DNA from: Synechococcus sp. CBW1002
GTDB lineage: Bacteria; Cyanobacteriota; Cyanobacteriia; PCC-6307; Cyanobiaceae
Direction: 5' to 3'
Assembly (NCBI RefSeq): GCF_015840915.1
Contig: NZ_CP060398.1
Span: 310,001 to 374,000 of the forward strand
DNA length: 64,000 bases
Shown here: one piece after another, positions 1-8,459 of the stretch
Numbering within the stretch: position 1 is the stretch's first letter
Layout of the letters: each line of letters opens with the position of its first letter
Made by a program: the position numbers and the translations under genes
Notes under the pieces: model-generated
Told to the model about the DNA's origin: nothing
The model's database searches: none
What the model saw: the letters and a program-made list of their open reading frames with translations, nothing else

Positions 1-35
1 CGGCGCAGCCGGCGGGGGCGGTAGGAGAGCTCCAT
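1..35 (-). CDS. hemB: Possible HemB (porphobilinogen synthase), N-terminus only
   Basis: Only the first 11 codons lie in the window, reading MELSYRPRRLR from an ATG at 35-33 on the minus strand. I recognise this short basic stretch as resembling the start of cyanobacterial delta-aminolevulinate dehydratase (HemB), which condenses two 5-aminolevulinate molecules to porphobilinogen in tetrapyrrole synthesis. It lies 65 bp downstream of the DnaJ-like gene on the same strand, so the two could be co-transcribed. Eleven residues are too few for certainty; the next residues outside the window would decide. Confidence 0.45.
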   Translation of the reverse strand, partial: MELSYRPRRLR

Positions 36-99
36 GGACGGAAACGGGCTGGCCGGATCCTACGGATCAGGGATCTGCACCACTGCCGTGGTGGAACCC

Positions 100-1080
100 T
101 CAGAGCTTCGCCGACTGGATCCAGCCGCTGCGGGGATCGGCACTGCGGGCCTGCCGCAACTGCTCCAGCAAGCTGCGCTCCTCGGGGCTGAGCGCCTCAG
201 GAAGCTTGAGTACGGGTGTGAGCAGCAGGTCACCGCGCCCCCCCTTCACCGGCCAGCCCTTGCCCTTGAGGCGGAGGCTGCGGCCCAGGGTCATGCCGGG
301 TGGCACCTGGACGGCAGCCTCGCCATCGGGCGTGGCCACGCGCACCTCACCGCCGAGGGCCAACTCATCGAGGCTGAGGGGCAGCTCGGCCCGCAACTGA
401 TCCCCATCCAGTTTCCAGACGGGATGCTCCTGCAGCTGGAGCTGCAGGTAGAGATCGCCGCGGCGCCCCGTGCCGGGCTGGAGATTGCCCTTGCCCTTGA
501 GGCGCAGCCGGCTACCGGCCTTCACACCGGCAGGAATACGCACCTGGACCCGCTCCTCGTTCACCGCGAGGGTGCGTTCGCAGCCGCGAAAGGCCTCGCT
601 GTAGGTGAGATTGAGGCTGGCTTCAGCATCGAGATTGGCGGCGCCGCCCCGGGCCGTGGCAGCACCGGGGCCAGGAAAGCCACCCCCGAAGCCTCCGGGG
701 AAACCGGAGCCGAACCCGAAACCTCCCGGCGCCCCGCCGGAACCGCCAAAGCGACCGAGCAGATCGTTGATGAAGTCGTCGAAATTGCCGTAACGGCCGA
801 AGTCGACATCCATGCCGGGCCCACCGCCCCCTGCGGGCCCTCCCACCTGGCTCCAGTACTGACCGAACTGCTCGTAGCGCCGCCGCTTGTCGGGATCGGA
901 GAGCACTTCATAGGCCTCACTCACCTCCTTGAAGCGAGCCTCTGCGCTCTTGTCTCCGGGATTCACATCCGGGTGGTACTGCCGTGCCAGCCGCCGAAAG
1001 GCCTTCTTGATGGTGTCGGCATCGGCACCGCGCTCCACGCCCAGAACCTTGAAGTAGTCGCGGTAGCCGTTGGCATTCAT
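100..1080 (-). CDS. DnaJ-class co-chaperone, zinc-finger-free (CbpA/DnaJ type II)
   Basis: 326-residue J-domain protein that should stimulate a DnaK ATPase. The J domain occupies about residues 6-70 and carries the HPD motif in [11 protein letters not shown]. It is followed by a Gly/Phe-rich linker (about 75-140, many GGF repeats) and two C-terminal substrate-binding beta domains (about 150-315). The four CxxCxGxG zinc repeats of DnaJ are absent, so this is a type II protein. I chose the ATG at 1080 (MNANGYRDY), because the extra 35 codons upstream in the same frame do not look like a J-protein start. It probably precedes hemB in one transcript. Confidence 0.9.
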   Translation of the reverse strand: MNANGYRDYFKVLGVERGADADTIKKAFRRLARQYHPDVNPGDKSAEARFKEVSEAYEVLSDPDKRRRYEQFGQYWSQVGGPAGGGGPGMDVDFGRYGNFDDFINDLLGRFGGSGGAPGGFGFGSGFPGGFGGGFPGPGAATARGGAANLDAEASLNLTYSEAFRGCERTLAVNEERVQVRIPAGVKAGSRLRLKGKGNLQPGTGRRGDLYLQLQLQEHPVWKLDGDQLRAELPLSLDELALGGEVRVATPDGEAAVQVPPGMTLGRSLRLKGKGWPVKGGRGDLLLTPVLKLPEALSPEERSLLEQLRQARSADPRSGWIQSAKL

Positions 1081-1229
1081 CGCAGCGCAGGCAAGTCGGA
1101 ACAACGGCCGGCCCCAGTGTCTCAGCCACAGCCCATGCTGTGCGGCCTCTGGGTGGGCGGAAGGCCGAACGCGAGTCCTGTGCATGGGAGGCCACCGTTC
1201 CTAAGCTCGTGCAAGCCCAGGTTTCGTCC

Positions 1230-1646
1230 ATGTTTTCTCGCGGCACCCTGCGCTCCGGACTGCTGGTCGGCCTCAGCACCGTGCTGGTGGGCATGGCCAG
1301 TGCCGGCAGCGCTCCCTCCGGCAAGGCCAGCACCACCCCCAGCCTTGGCGAGGCCCTTTACGCTTCGACCGCCGAACAGAAGGCCCTCACCGAACACCTG
1401 CGTGCCAAGGGCGTTCTGTTCTACGGCGCCTGGTGGTGTCCGGCCTGCTTCAAACAGAAGAGCCTCTTCGGCAAGGAAGCCGGCAATCGCCTGCCCTATG
1501 TGGAGTGCGACAAAGACGATGCCGGCCGTCAGCGCTGCATCAACGCCAAGATCCGTGCCTTCCCCACCTGGGAGATGGCTGGCAAGCGGCTTGAGGGCGT
1601 GCAGACGATCGAGCGATTGAAGCTGTGGAGCGGCTACGGCCGTTGA
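1230..1646 (+). CDS. Secreted/lumenal thioredoxin-like protein with WCPAC motif
   Basis: 138-residue protein with a hydrophobic signal segment (residues 5-25, GLLVGLSTVLVGMASAG) followed by a thioredoxin-like domain. The redox motif WWCPACFKQ is near residue 70; a conserved cis-Pro region (FPTWEM) follows. Small proteins of this type resemble the thioredoxin domain fused to VKOR in many cyanobacteria and probably act in disulfide formation in the thylakoid lumen or periplasm (family knowledge plus inference). The ATG at 1230 was chosen because it places the hydrophobic segment at the N-terminus; an in-frame ATG at 1140 would hide it. It converges with the next gene with 6 bp between. Confidence 0.75.
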   Translation: MFSRGTLRSGLLVGLSTVLVGMASAGSAPSGKASTTPSLGEALYASTAEQKALTEHLRAKGVLFYGAWWCPACFKQKSLFGKEAGNRLPYVECDKDDAGRQRCINAKIRAFPTWEMAGKRLEGVQTIERLKLWSGYGR

Positions 1647-1652
1647 GGAACC

Positions 1653-2318
1653 TCAGAGGCCGCTGACGCCCTTCAACCCCAGGAATCCTGCAAAGCCAAA
1701 ACACAGAACCGCCTGGATCTGGCGCTGACGCTGCGCCATCCAGGGCGCCATTCGATCGAGGGCTCGGCGGCCACGGGCGCCCCAGAGCCACACCAGAGCC
1801 GGTGGAGCCAGGGCGGGCAGCAGGGTGATCAGGGCCATCAGACTCACCAGCAACACTTCGGTCGGGAGTGGCGGCTGGGCGCGGGCCAGATCCTGCAGTG
1901 CTGGCAGAAACAACACCAGCGAGGTGAGGTTGGTGGCCATGCTGCCGGTTCCGATCAGCAGACCTCGGCTGAAGCTGGTGGGGGCCGGCTGCCCAGCAGC
2001 CTCAGAGGAATGGACGAGGCGTCCCTGCTGAATGGCGAGGCCCAGGGTCAACAACAGCAGCGCCAGCACGAGGTGCACCACCGCAGCCACGGGGTCAGGC
2101 CCGGGCGTGCGGGGCGGCAGGGCATGGCCCAGCAATAATCCGGCCAGGGTCCAGCCAGCCACCACCAGGGTGGCGCCAACAGCGAAACCCCAGCTGGGGC
2201 CCAGGCCTTGCGTGCTTCGGCCCAGGAGCATCACCTGCAGGATCAGCACCAATGGGCTCACTGCCGCCCCCACCGCAAGGGGCAGAATTTCAACGAGCAG
2301 GGAGAAGGACACCATCAA
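1653..2318 (-). CDS. GAP/Sap (SfLAP)-family integral membrane protein
   Basis: 221 residues with six predicted membrane spans. It opens with LPLAVGAAVSPLVLILQVMLL, and the SPxxL region followed by repeated Leu-rich helices resembles the GAP family (Pfam Sap/SfLAP, relatives of the mycobacterial sulfolipid-addressing protein). Substrate unknown; related proteins are proposed lipid or small-molecule exporters. It may start at the first or second of two adjacent Met codons. It stands alone and converges with the thioredoxin-like gene. Confidence 0.65.
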   Translation of the reverse strand: MMVSFSLLVEILPLAVGAAVSPLVLILQVMLLGRSTQGLGPSWGFAVGATLVVAGWTLAGLLLGHALPPRTPGPDPVAAVVHLVLALLLLTLGLAIQQGRLVHSSEAAGQPAPTSFSRGLLIGTGSMATNLTSLVLFLPALQDLARAQPPLPTEVLLVSLMALITLLPALAPPALVWLWGARGRRALDRMAPWMAQRQRQIQAVLCFGFAGFLGLKGVSGL

Positions 2319-2500
2319 CCCGGCATCAGGGGCATGGACGGTCGGCTCAAGGGGCTGTGCGCGGTGGTGGCAGGGCGATGGAGGGGACTCCGGGGCCCAG
2401 CCGATGGCGGATTCGATCTTGCGCCCAGAAGCTGGCGGCCGTCTGAGTCCAGCAACAGAGCAAAGCCTTAGGGTTCGTTGACCTCAGCCCACTCTCCGAC

Positions 2501-3925
2501 ATGGGCCGCCAACTCTGGGTGCTGCTGTTGCTGGCGACCTTGGGACTGGTGCTGCTCCTGCACTTCCCAGCCCGGCTTGCCGCCCAGCCGTCCACCGCAG
2601 GCGGTCCCACCGAGATCCGGGGGGTCTGGATCACCGCCAACGACATGGGAGTGATGCGGGACCGGGAGCGGATGCGACAGACGGTGGCCCAGCTGGCGGA
2701 GCTGAACTTCAACACCCTCTATCCGGTGGTCTGGAACTCCGGCTTCGCCTATTACCCCAGCCGCGTCTCGGAGGATCGCGGCCTGCAGACCTTCACCTAC
2801 CGCGGGCTGCAGGGCCAGGACATCCTCGCCGAGTTGATCGAGACCGCCCACTCCCATGGCCTTCTGGTGGTGCCCTGGTTCGAGTTCGGCTTCATGACAC
2901 CACCCGATTCACTCCTGGCCCGGCGGCATCCCGGCTGGCTGACCCGCACACAGGACGGCGGCCTCACCTCGATCAGCGCCGCCGGAAAAGTGTCCTGGCT
3001 CAATCCCTTCCGCCCCGAGGTGCAGGAGCTGATCACCGATCTGGTGCTGGAAATCATGGGCCAGTACGACGCGGACGGCATCCAGTTCGACGACCACATG
3101 AGCCTGCCGAGGGACTTCGGCTACGACCCCTTCACGCTGGCGCTGTACGAAAAGGAGACCAGGAAGCCGAACTCAAAGGCACCCTCCACGGCATCAGCAC
3201 CTCCCACTCCACAGGATCCTGCCTGGCTGAAATGGCGGGCGGACAAGATCACGGCTTTCATGGGCCAGCTGCGGAAGGCGGTGGAGGCTCGCCGACCAGG
3301 GGCAATCTTCTCTGTGTCGCCGAATTACTACGACTTTGCCTACAAGCTGCAGCTGCAGGACTGGCTCACCTGGGTGAGACGCGACATCGCAGACGAGATC
3401 CTGATCCAGATCTATCGCCCCGATGTCGAAAGCTTTCTACCCCATCTCAGCCGGGTGGAGGTACAGGAAACCCTGCAGAAGATCCCCACCGGCATCGGCA
3501 TCATGAGCGGTCAGCGCACCAGACCCGCACCGATGGACTTGATCCAGTCCCAGGTGCTGGCCGCCAGGGAACGGCAGCTGGGGGTTGCCTTCTTTTACCT
3601 CGAAAGCCTCTGGGAGCAAAGCGGCGAACCGCGGGAGGCACGGCTGGAGGGCCTGCGGCAGCTCTTCCCCACCCCAGCTCCGCGACAGCGACGGGCCCGC
3701 TCGTCGCCGCTTTCGCAGCCGGCAGCCCCGGCAAGCCTCCCGAACCAACCTGGAACACCACCTCCAGTCACACCAGTTCCCGGAACAGCAGGCCCAGGCA
3801 ATGCACTGCCGGCGAGACCCCTGCCTTTGCCACCTCCCCTGCCGAGCCTGCCGGGAGCCTTCGCTCCACACGCTGCCCCGCCTCAGCCCACCACTGCATT
3901 CTCCGCAGTACTGCAGGAGGCCTGA
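2501..3925 (+). CDS. Secreted glycoside-hydrolase-like GHL10 (DUF187) protein
   Basis: 474 residues. Residues 1-28 form a signal peptide (LWVLLLLATLGLVLLLHFPARLAAQ). The catalytic-like TIM barrel starts at IRGVWITANDMGVM and contains VVPWFEFGFM and DGIQFDDHMSLPRDFGYD, typical of the GHL10 family (Pfam GHL10, formerly DUF187), whose studied members act on cell-wall or exopolysaccharide glycans. Residues from about 395 to the end are a Pro/Ala-rich, low-complexity tail that probably spans the wall or is unstructured. Expected location is the periplasm or outer surface. The ATG chosen directly precedes the signal peptide. Confidence 0.85.
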   Translation: MGRQLWVLLLLATLGLVLLLHFPARLAAQPSTAGGPTEIRGVWITANDMGVMRDRERMRQTVAQLAELNFNTLYPVVWNSGFAYYPSRVSEDRGLQTFTYRGLQGQDILAELIETAHSHGLLVVPWFEFGFMTPPDSLLARRHPGWLTRTQDGGLTSISAAGKVSWLNPFRPEVQELITDLVLEIMGQYDADGIQFDDHMSLPRDFGYDPFTLALYEKETRKPNSKAPSTASAPPTPQDPAWLKWRADKITAFMGQLRKAVEARRPGAIFSVSPNYYDFAYKLQLQDWLTWVRRDIADEILIQIYRPDVESFLPHLSRVEVQETLQKIPTGIGIMSGQRTRPAPMDLIQSQVLAARERQLGVAFFYLESLWEQSGEPREARLEGLRQLFPTPAPRQRRARSSPLSQPAAPASLPNQPGTPPPVTPVPGTAGPGNALPARPLPLPPPLPSLPGAFAPHAAPPQPTTAFSAVLQEA

Positions 3926-4035
3926 ACAGGTTGCGTGAACACGCACCAAACCTGGATCAGGGAAGGATAGACAAGGTCTGCCGGATTGGATCGACGACTT
4001 GAGGGACACAATCCCATCCCAAGTCGGAAGGCCAC

Positions 4036-4113
4036 ATGATCAGCTTCACCTCGACCAGCTTCACTTTAACCAGTTGCACTTTAATCAGCTGCACGCTGAC
4101 CCAAGCAAGCTGA
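4036..4113 (+). CDS. 25-codon ORF of pentapeptide-repeat type
   Basis: ATG at 4036 to TGA at 4111-4113, with a GGAAGG purine tract 4 nt upstream of the ATG. The DNA consists of near-identical 15-bp units in tandem. Each encodes five residues of the pattern [I/T]S[F/C]T[S/L] (ISFTS, TSFTL, TSCTL, ISCTL), followed by TQAS and a stop. A hydrophobic or aromatic centre every fifth residue is the pentapeptide-repeat signature, but four or five units are too few for a stable right-handed beta-helix coil. It is either a remnant of a longer pentapeptide protein or a micro-ORF leading into the P-loop gene at 4187. Expression is not established. Confidence 0.35.
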   Translation: MISFTSTSFTLTSCTLISCTLTQAS

Positions 4114-4186
4114 ACGTTTGAACTACAACTTTAGAATCCGTGCTTACAATAATTTCTGACAACATCCTCCCGGCATCGTTTCTACC

Positions 4187-4804
4187 ATGCGCATCGCCAT
4201 TTCAGGCTCCCACTCACTGGGGAAATCCACCGTGGTCAGCGACTGGGCCGCCACCCATCCATCCTTTCACAAGGAGGAAGAACCGTACCGAGCACTGGGA
4301 CTGCACGGCCCCTACGAGATACTGTTTCGCGAGAACTCAACACGACTGCAAAATGGAATTCAGATGTACTACAACATCTCCCGAATCCACCGCTACTCAA
4401 GCCCTGCGGATAACGTCATATTCGATCGCGCACCCGTCGACTACCTAGCCTACTCACAATACACCGCAAACCAACAAACTACCGACATTGACGATGAATT
4501 TGTCGCCTCAATGATTCCTCCCGCAAGGGAGTCTCTGGACCACCTCGACATTCTTGCATTCGTACCGAAGTCTGACACCTGGCCTGTGGCGATGGAAGAA
4601 GATGGCATCCGACCGGTGGATCATGCCTACCGTGATGATGTTGATGCCATCTTCAAGCAGATCTATCGCGAGGGGCGCTTCAATGTCATGCCGACCCAAC
4701 AGGCTCCAATATTGATCGAGCTGGTTGGACCAGCAGAGCAACGACTTCATCAACTGCAGAACGCCATCCTCGAGCTTCAGCAACGCACCAAGCTCGCCGG
4801 ATAA
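4187..4804 (+). CDS. P-loop NTPase/kinase-like protein (AAA_28 type)
   Basis: 205 residues beginning directly with a Walker A motif, MRIAISGSHSLGKSTVVSDW. A Walker B-like VIFDRAPVDYLAY is at about 83-96. The overall size and the DRAPVDYL element fit the AAA_28/NadR-like group of small nucleotide-binding proteins, many of which are kinases of nucleosides or small metabolites. The substrate cannot be read from the sequence. It is preceded by a 260-bp gap holding the 15-bp repeat ORF. Its codon use is more AT-rich than the neighbours in the 5' half, which may mean transfer. Confidence 0.65.
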   Translation: MRIAISGSHSLGKSTVVSDWAATHPSFHKEEEPYRALGLHGPYEILFRENSTRLQNGIQMYYNISRIHRYSSPADNVIFDRAPVDYLAYSQYTANQQTTDIDDEFVASMIPPARESLDHLDILAFVPKSDTWPVAMEEDGIRPVDHAYRDDVDAIFKQIYREGRFNVMPTQQAPILIELVGPAEQRLHQLQNAILELQQRTKLAG

Positions 4805-4910
4805 AGACGTGCGGCAGAGCCGCCGAGCCGGCAGGCTCACCTGACGATCGGGCAAATACAAGACCAGTCCCGCCCCTGGACAACAGCGCTACAGCCATAC
4901 TGTTCTGGAT

Positions 4911-5351
4911 TCATTTCCGGGCTTCTTCGTTGTTCCAGTCGTCACGTTTGAGCAGGAGGGCTGGTGTGATCACGCGCAGAAAAATCTCCATCGACCACAA
5001 AGCCATGCCAACCGAGGCCAGGTTGATCAGCCAGCCGAACACGATGAGAAGAGGGAGAATCGGCAGCGTGTCTGGTGACATCCGGGCGATGGCGAGATCC
5101 AGGCAGCCATCGAGAACGGCAAAGACTGAGGCCAGAAACATCAGGATGGAAGCTCGGTATGCGGCGGCGGCACCGATGCGGGAGGCTGTGTTGACACTGA
5201 GCAGCAAGCGGGCCACATTGACCTGAAAGTTGCCCACCACAAACAGCACCGCAAATGTGCTGAAGGTGGTGAGCTGGCGCAGTTGTGTGATCTTGCGACC
5301 CTCGATGATGAGATAAAGAGCTGCGAGAGCCCAGATCATGAACCTTGACAA
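4911..5351 (-). CDS. Integral membrane protein of unknown function
   Basis: 146 residues with about four hydrophobic helices (FMIWALAALYLII, FAVLFVVGNFQVNVARLLL, ILMFLASVFAVLDGCLDL, LPLLIVFGWLINLASVGMAL) and a charged C-terminus (KRDDWNNEEARK). No family recognised. The longest frame would start at a TTG at 5351; an ATG at 5339 (MIWALAAL) is an equally reasonable start. No operon partner is evident. Confidence 0.5.
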   Translation of the reverse strand: MSRFMIWALAALYLIIEGRKITQLRQLTTFSTFAVLFVVGNFQVNVARLLLSVNTASRIGAAAAYRASILMFLASVFAVLDGCLDLAIARMSPDTLPILPLLIVFGWLINLASVGMALWSMEIFLRVITPALLLKRDDWNNEEARK

Positions 5352-5544
5352 GTTGGTGAGGGGCCACAGCCTCGTAGGGACACTGGCGTCTCCCTACGCC
5401 GGCATGCTGATCGAGAATGGGATCGGGGTCTTGCTTCCCAGACGGATCAAAGATCTCGAGCGGACGCAATCGGGCGGGCACTCGCGCATCGATGAGCATC
5501 TGCGCAGGATTCAGGCTCTGGGCTGCGCCCTCCTGACGCCGCGG

Positions 5545-5996
5545 TTACTCCGCATCGAGCAGCTCGGCCAGCGGTACGAACGTGTAGCCGAGCCGTTGCA
5601 GGTCGGGAATGATCCGGCGCAGGGCTCGGAGGGTTCGCCCACTCAGGGCCGGCGTGTCGTGCATCACCAGGATTCCGCCGGGATGGGCGTTGATCCGCAC
5701 GAACCAGCGCATGAAACCCAGCGGTGGCCGCGCAGCCACTCCACCATCGGCCGGTGAAACCATCCCTGTCCGGGGCGGCACCAGCGCCAGGTGAGCCGTT
5801 CCGGCAGAGCGGCCCGCTCGATGGTGAGGGCCAATCGCCTGCGATCCGCCGCTCCGCAGAACACCACCTCCGGATGGCGCCGGGCCAGCACGGTGCGGAT
5901 CAGCAGGGAGGGCAGCAGCAGCCCGAACACCACCAGATCCAGCAGAAGCATCAGGCCCAGGGCCAGCAGCAGCAGCAGCAGGGAGATCCCATCCAC
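5545..5996 (-). pseudogene. Polysaccharide deacetylase remnant (deleted and frameshifted)
   Basis: Two frames together resemble one NodB-type polysaccharide deacetylase. The upstream frame has a membrane anchor (about 5925-5985) followed by PEVVFCGAADRRRLALTIE, which is where the catalytic Asp-Asp motif should begin. It jumps directly to WFHRPMVEWLRGH. The C-terminal end (GFMRWFVRINAHPGGILVMHDTPALS) is in another frame from about 5720 to 5545. The catalytic core is therefore deleted near 5819 and a frameshift lies near 5715-5730. The gene is dead; an intact family member would be about 230-280 residues. Confidence 0.65.
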
Positions 5997-6092
5997 CGGG
6001 GTTCTCGTCCATGGCCCCCCATCCTCGGGCCCGTTCTCCCTCGCCACCCAAGCGATCAGACTTCCTACGATCCCCCGATCGGTTTCCTGGCG

Positions 6093-6455
6093 ATGGGCTC
6101 CTCTTGCTCCCCGGATCCTCTGACCAAACACCCGATCAGGGTTCTGGCAAGCGTTTCCTCCGTGGCCACCATCGCTCTGGCGACGGCCCTCGGGCTACCG
6201 GCCCCGACCCGTGCGGACACCACCCCGGATCCGGCACGGGTCGTAGCCCAGGCCCCCGCACCTGCCATCACGATGCAGCAGGCCATCAACACAGCCACTG
6301 AGGCCGTCCCCGGGGGACGGGTGATCGAGATCGACCTCGACCGGGAGAAGGGCCGCGTGATCTGGGAGGCCCTGGTGGAGAGCTCAACGGGCCGCTTCGA
6401 GATCTATGTGGACGCCACCACCGGACAGATCGTCAAGAAAGAACGCGACGACTGA
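6093..6455 (+). CDS. Secreted PepSY-domain protein
   Basis: 120 residues: a signal segment (VLASVSSVATIALATALGLPAPTRAD) and a C-terminal PepSY module containing AINTATEAVPGGRVIEIDLDREKGRVIWEA, split by other residues, and ending YVDATTGQIVKKERDD. PepSY domains are usually periplasmic or extracytoplasmic and are proposed to inhibit proteases or to sense. The ATG at 6093 is used because it lies just before the signal peptide; the same frame is open upstream but shows no protein-like character. It runs opposite to the deacetylase remnant. Confidence 0.75.
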   Translation: MGSSCSPDPLTKHPIRVLASVSSVATIALATALGLPAPTRADTTPDPARVVAQAPAPAITMQQAINTATEAVPGGRVIEIDLDREKGRVIWEALVESSTGRFEIYVDATTGQIVKKERDD

Positions 6456-6574
6456 CGGTCCGCATCACCGTCTTCTCGGCGCTGGGCAACTTCCGTTGGC
6501 TGATCCAGAGAAGGAGCTCATGGCCGTCAACGGTGGCATGGCTCTGCTGGCCGGCGGCGACACGATCCATCGCC

Positions 6575-6954
6575 ATGAGCATTGAAGGCGCCCTCGCGAT
6601 GCTGCAGCAACAGGAGCGCTGGCTGATGCAGCTGCGCGACGAGAGCCCCGGCATCGTGGCGCCCTGCTGCTGGAGGAGATCAGCTGGCAACCCCAGGTCT
6701 TGCATGACGCCATGGAGCACCGCATCCATCGGCGCACAGCCCATGTCTTTCATGCCGAGCTGTCAGTGCCGTTGCAACAGCTGCACCTACAGGAGGGCCA
6801 GGACATGGCGCAGGTGACAGCAGAGGAGCTGCTGTCGGGATCGATCTGGAGCGCCCGTCTTGGCAGCCGCCGCCCGCTGGCCGATGGGCTGTTGGAGGTG
6901 ATGCAGGATCTACTCGGAGATACGCCCCCTGCTGGAGAGGCTGGGGCAAGGTGA
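6575..6954 (+). pseudogene. Nudix hydrolase with the Nudix box deleted
   Basis: The first frame reads EGALAMLQQQERWLMQLRDE then SPGIVAP, the usual lead-in to a Nudix box. A second frame resumes at LLLEEISWQPQVLHDAMEHR and continues to about 6954. The segment that should hold GCWGLFGGHxxxGE and the start of the REx2EExGU motif is missing at about 6660, and the frame changes there. The metal-binding catalytic motif is therefore gone. An intact homologue would be about 140-150 residues. Confidence 0.65.
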
Positions 6955-7319
6955 ATACAACAGAAGCCCGGAGCTTGGCCCCCGGGGGTTTGTCGGCTCT
7001 GCCGTGATCGTTCGATCTGAGAGTCTTGGATTGTGGGCGGAGCTGCAGACGCTGGCAGCTGGGGCCGGGGTTTCAGTGGGGTTTCCCATGGGGTCCCGGC
7101 AGAATGCCCAGGGACTGCAGACAGGCACGACCCAGCTGCTCCCGGTTGGAAGTCACTTGAGGGGCATCGGGCTGTGGCACCACAGATGAGCCACTGGAGC
7201 GAATCCGCTCAACACCAACGGTTGCTGGAGCCCACCATGAATCATGGGCCCGCGAATCCCTCACAACAGGGTGGGCTTCTCTTCCGCCAAGATGTGGAGC
7301 AAGCCAATGCCCACTCTCC
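6955..7319. other. 365-bp stretch without a recognised gene
   Basis: Lies between the Nudix remnant and the RND operon. Short open frames exist on both strands but none has a protein-like composition or a convincing start. The promoter of the efflux operon should lie here; I see no clear operator. Confidence 0.4.
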
Positions 7320-8444
7320 ATGCCGCTGCGTGCATGTCACTTGCGCGTTCCGGCACCGCGCCGGTTGCGTGTTCCGCTGGCGATGGGGCTGATGGCGCTC
7401 TCGCTCACCAGCTGTTCTGAACCGCCACGAGCGCAACAGGGCGGCCCGCTGCCGGTGCAGACAGAACCGGCCCAGCTGGCAACCTTCAGAACCAGCGTTG
7501 AGACGGTGAGCAGCCTCGAGGCTCTGGATCTGGTCCAGCTTTCCGCCCAGGAGGACGGCAGGATCGTGAACATCCTGGTGAGCCAGGGCAGCCAGGTGCA
7601 ACAGGGTGACCTGCTGCTGGTGCTGGATCAGGAGCAACAGAAGGCCGATGTGGTCAACCTGCGGGCCAAGGCCGCGACGGACCAGCTCAACTACGAGCGC
7701 TACGAATCGCTCGTCCGCCAAGGGGCCGCCAGCCAGATCCAGCGGGACCAGTTTCGCCAGGAGGCGATCGCCTCCAGGGAGGCCCTCAACGCCAGGGAGG
7801 CCGATCGCCGCTACCGCAACATCCGCGCCCCGATCAGCGGCATCGTCGCCGACCTGCAGGTGAAGCAGGGTGACGTGATCGAGAGCGGTGACCCCTTCAC
7901 AAAAATCGTGAGCAACGACCGGTTGATGGTCAGGATCGAGGTGCCATCGGTCTACGCGGAGCGGGTGCGGATCGGCCAGAGCGTGCTGCTGACCGATCCG
8001 GCCACCGACCGGCCCCTGGCCAGTGGCCAGGTGGAATCGATCGATCCGGTCGTCGGCGACAGCCAAACACTGCTGGCCAAGGCCGAGTTCGACAATCGGG
8101 GAGGCCGATTACGCAACGGCGTCAAGGTCCGCACCCAATTGGTGCTGGAGCAGAGCCAGCAACTCTCGGTACCTTTCAAGGCCGTGCAGCAGCTCGCCGG
8201 CCAGAGCTTTGTGTTCATCCCCGGCAGCCTTGCCCAGCTGCGCGCCAATCCCGACAGGGCCGACCTGGCCGCTCTCGCCCAGTTGCCGGCCACCACGCGC
8301 GTCGCCCTGCAGCGTCCTGTGGTTCTCGGGCCACTGCAGAACGACCGCTTTCCGGTACTCAGCGGCCTGAGCCCCGGCGAGGCCGTGATCACCTCGAACC
8401 TGATCAACCTCCGCCACGGCCTGCCGATCAAGCCCAGGCCCTGA
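7320..8444 (+). CDS. RND efflux periplasmic adaptor (membrane fusion) lipoprotein
   Basis: 374 residues of the AcrA/HlyD-type adaptor family, linking an inner-membrane RND pump to an outer-membrane channel. A lipoprotein signal with lipobox LTSC (Cys32) implies membrane anchoring. The lipoyl halves are seen at VQLSAQEDGRIVNILVSQG and NIRAPISGIVADLQVKQG; between them is a Gln/Ala-rich coiled-coil hairpin (QKADVVNLRAKAATDQLNYE). The barrel and membrane-proximal domains follow, ending ITSNLINLRHGLPIKPRP. The RND permease begins 15 bp downstream, so the two form an operon. No outer-membrane factor gene is in the window. Confidence 0.92.
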   Translation: MPLRACHLRVPAPRRLRVPLAMGLMALSLTSCSEPPRAQQGGPLPVQTEPAQLATFRTSVETVSSLEALDLVQLSAQEDGRIVNILVSQGSQVQQGDLLLVLDQEQQKADVVNLRAKAATDQLNYERYESLVRQGAASQIQRDQFRQEAIASREALNAREADRRYRNIRAPISGIVADLQVKQGDVIESGDPFTKIVSNDRLMVRIEVPSVYAERVRIGQSVLLTDPATDRPLASGQVESIDPVVGDSQTLLAKAEFDNRGGRLRNGVKVRTQLVLEQSQQLSVPFKAVQQLAGQSFVFIPGSLAQLRANPDRADLAALAQLPATTRVALQRPVVLGPLQNDRFPVLSGLSPGEAVITSNLINLRHGLPIKPRP

Positions 8445-8459
8445 ACCGCCAGCTGCCCC

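Noticed and set aside
34-1620. 528-codon plus-strand frame across the DnaJ-like gene and the thioredoxin gene
   Set aside because: Antisense to a clear J-domain protein and out of frame with the thioredoxin-like gene; no protein-like features of its own.
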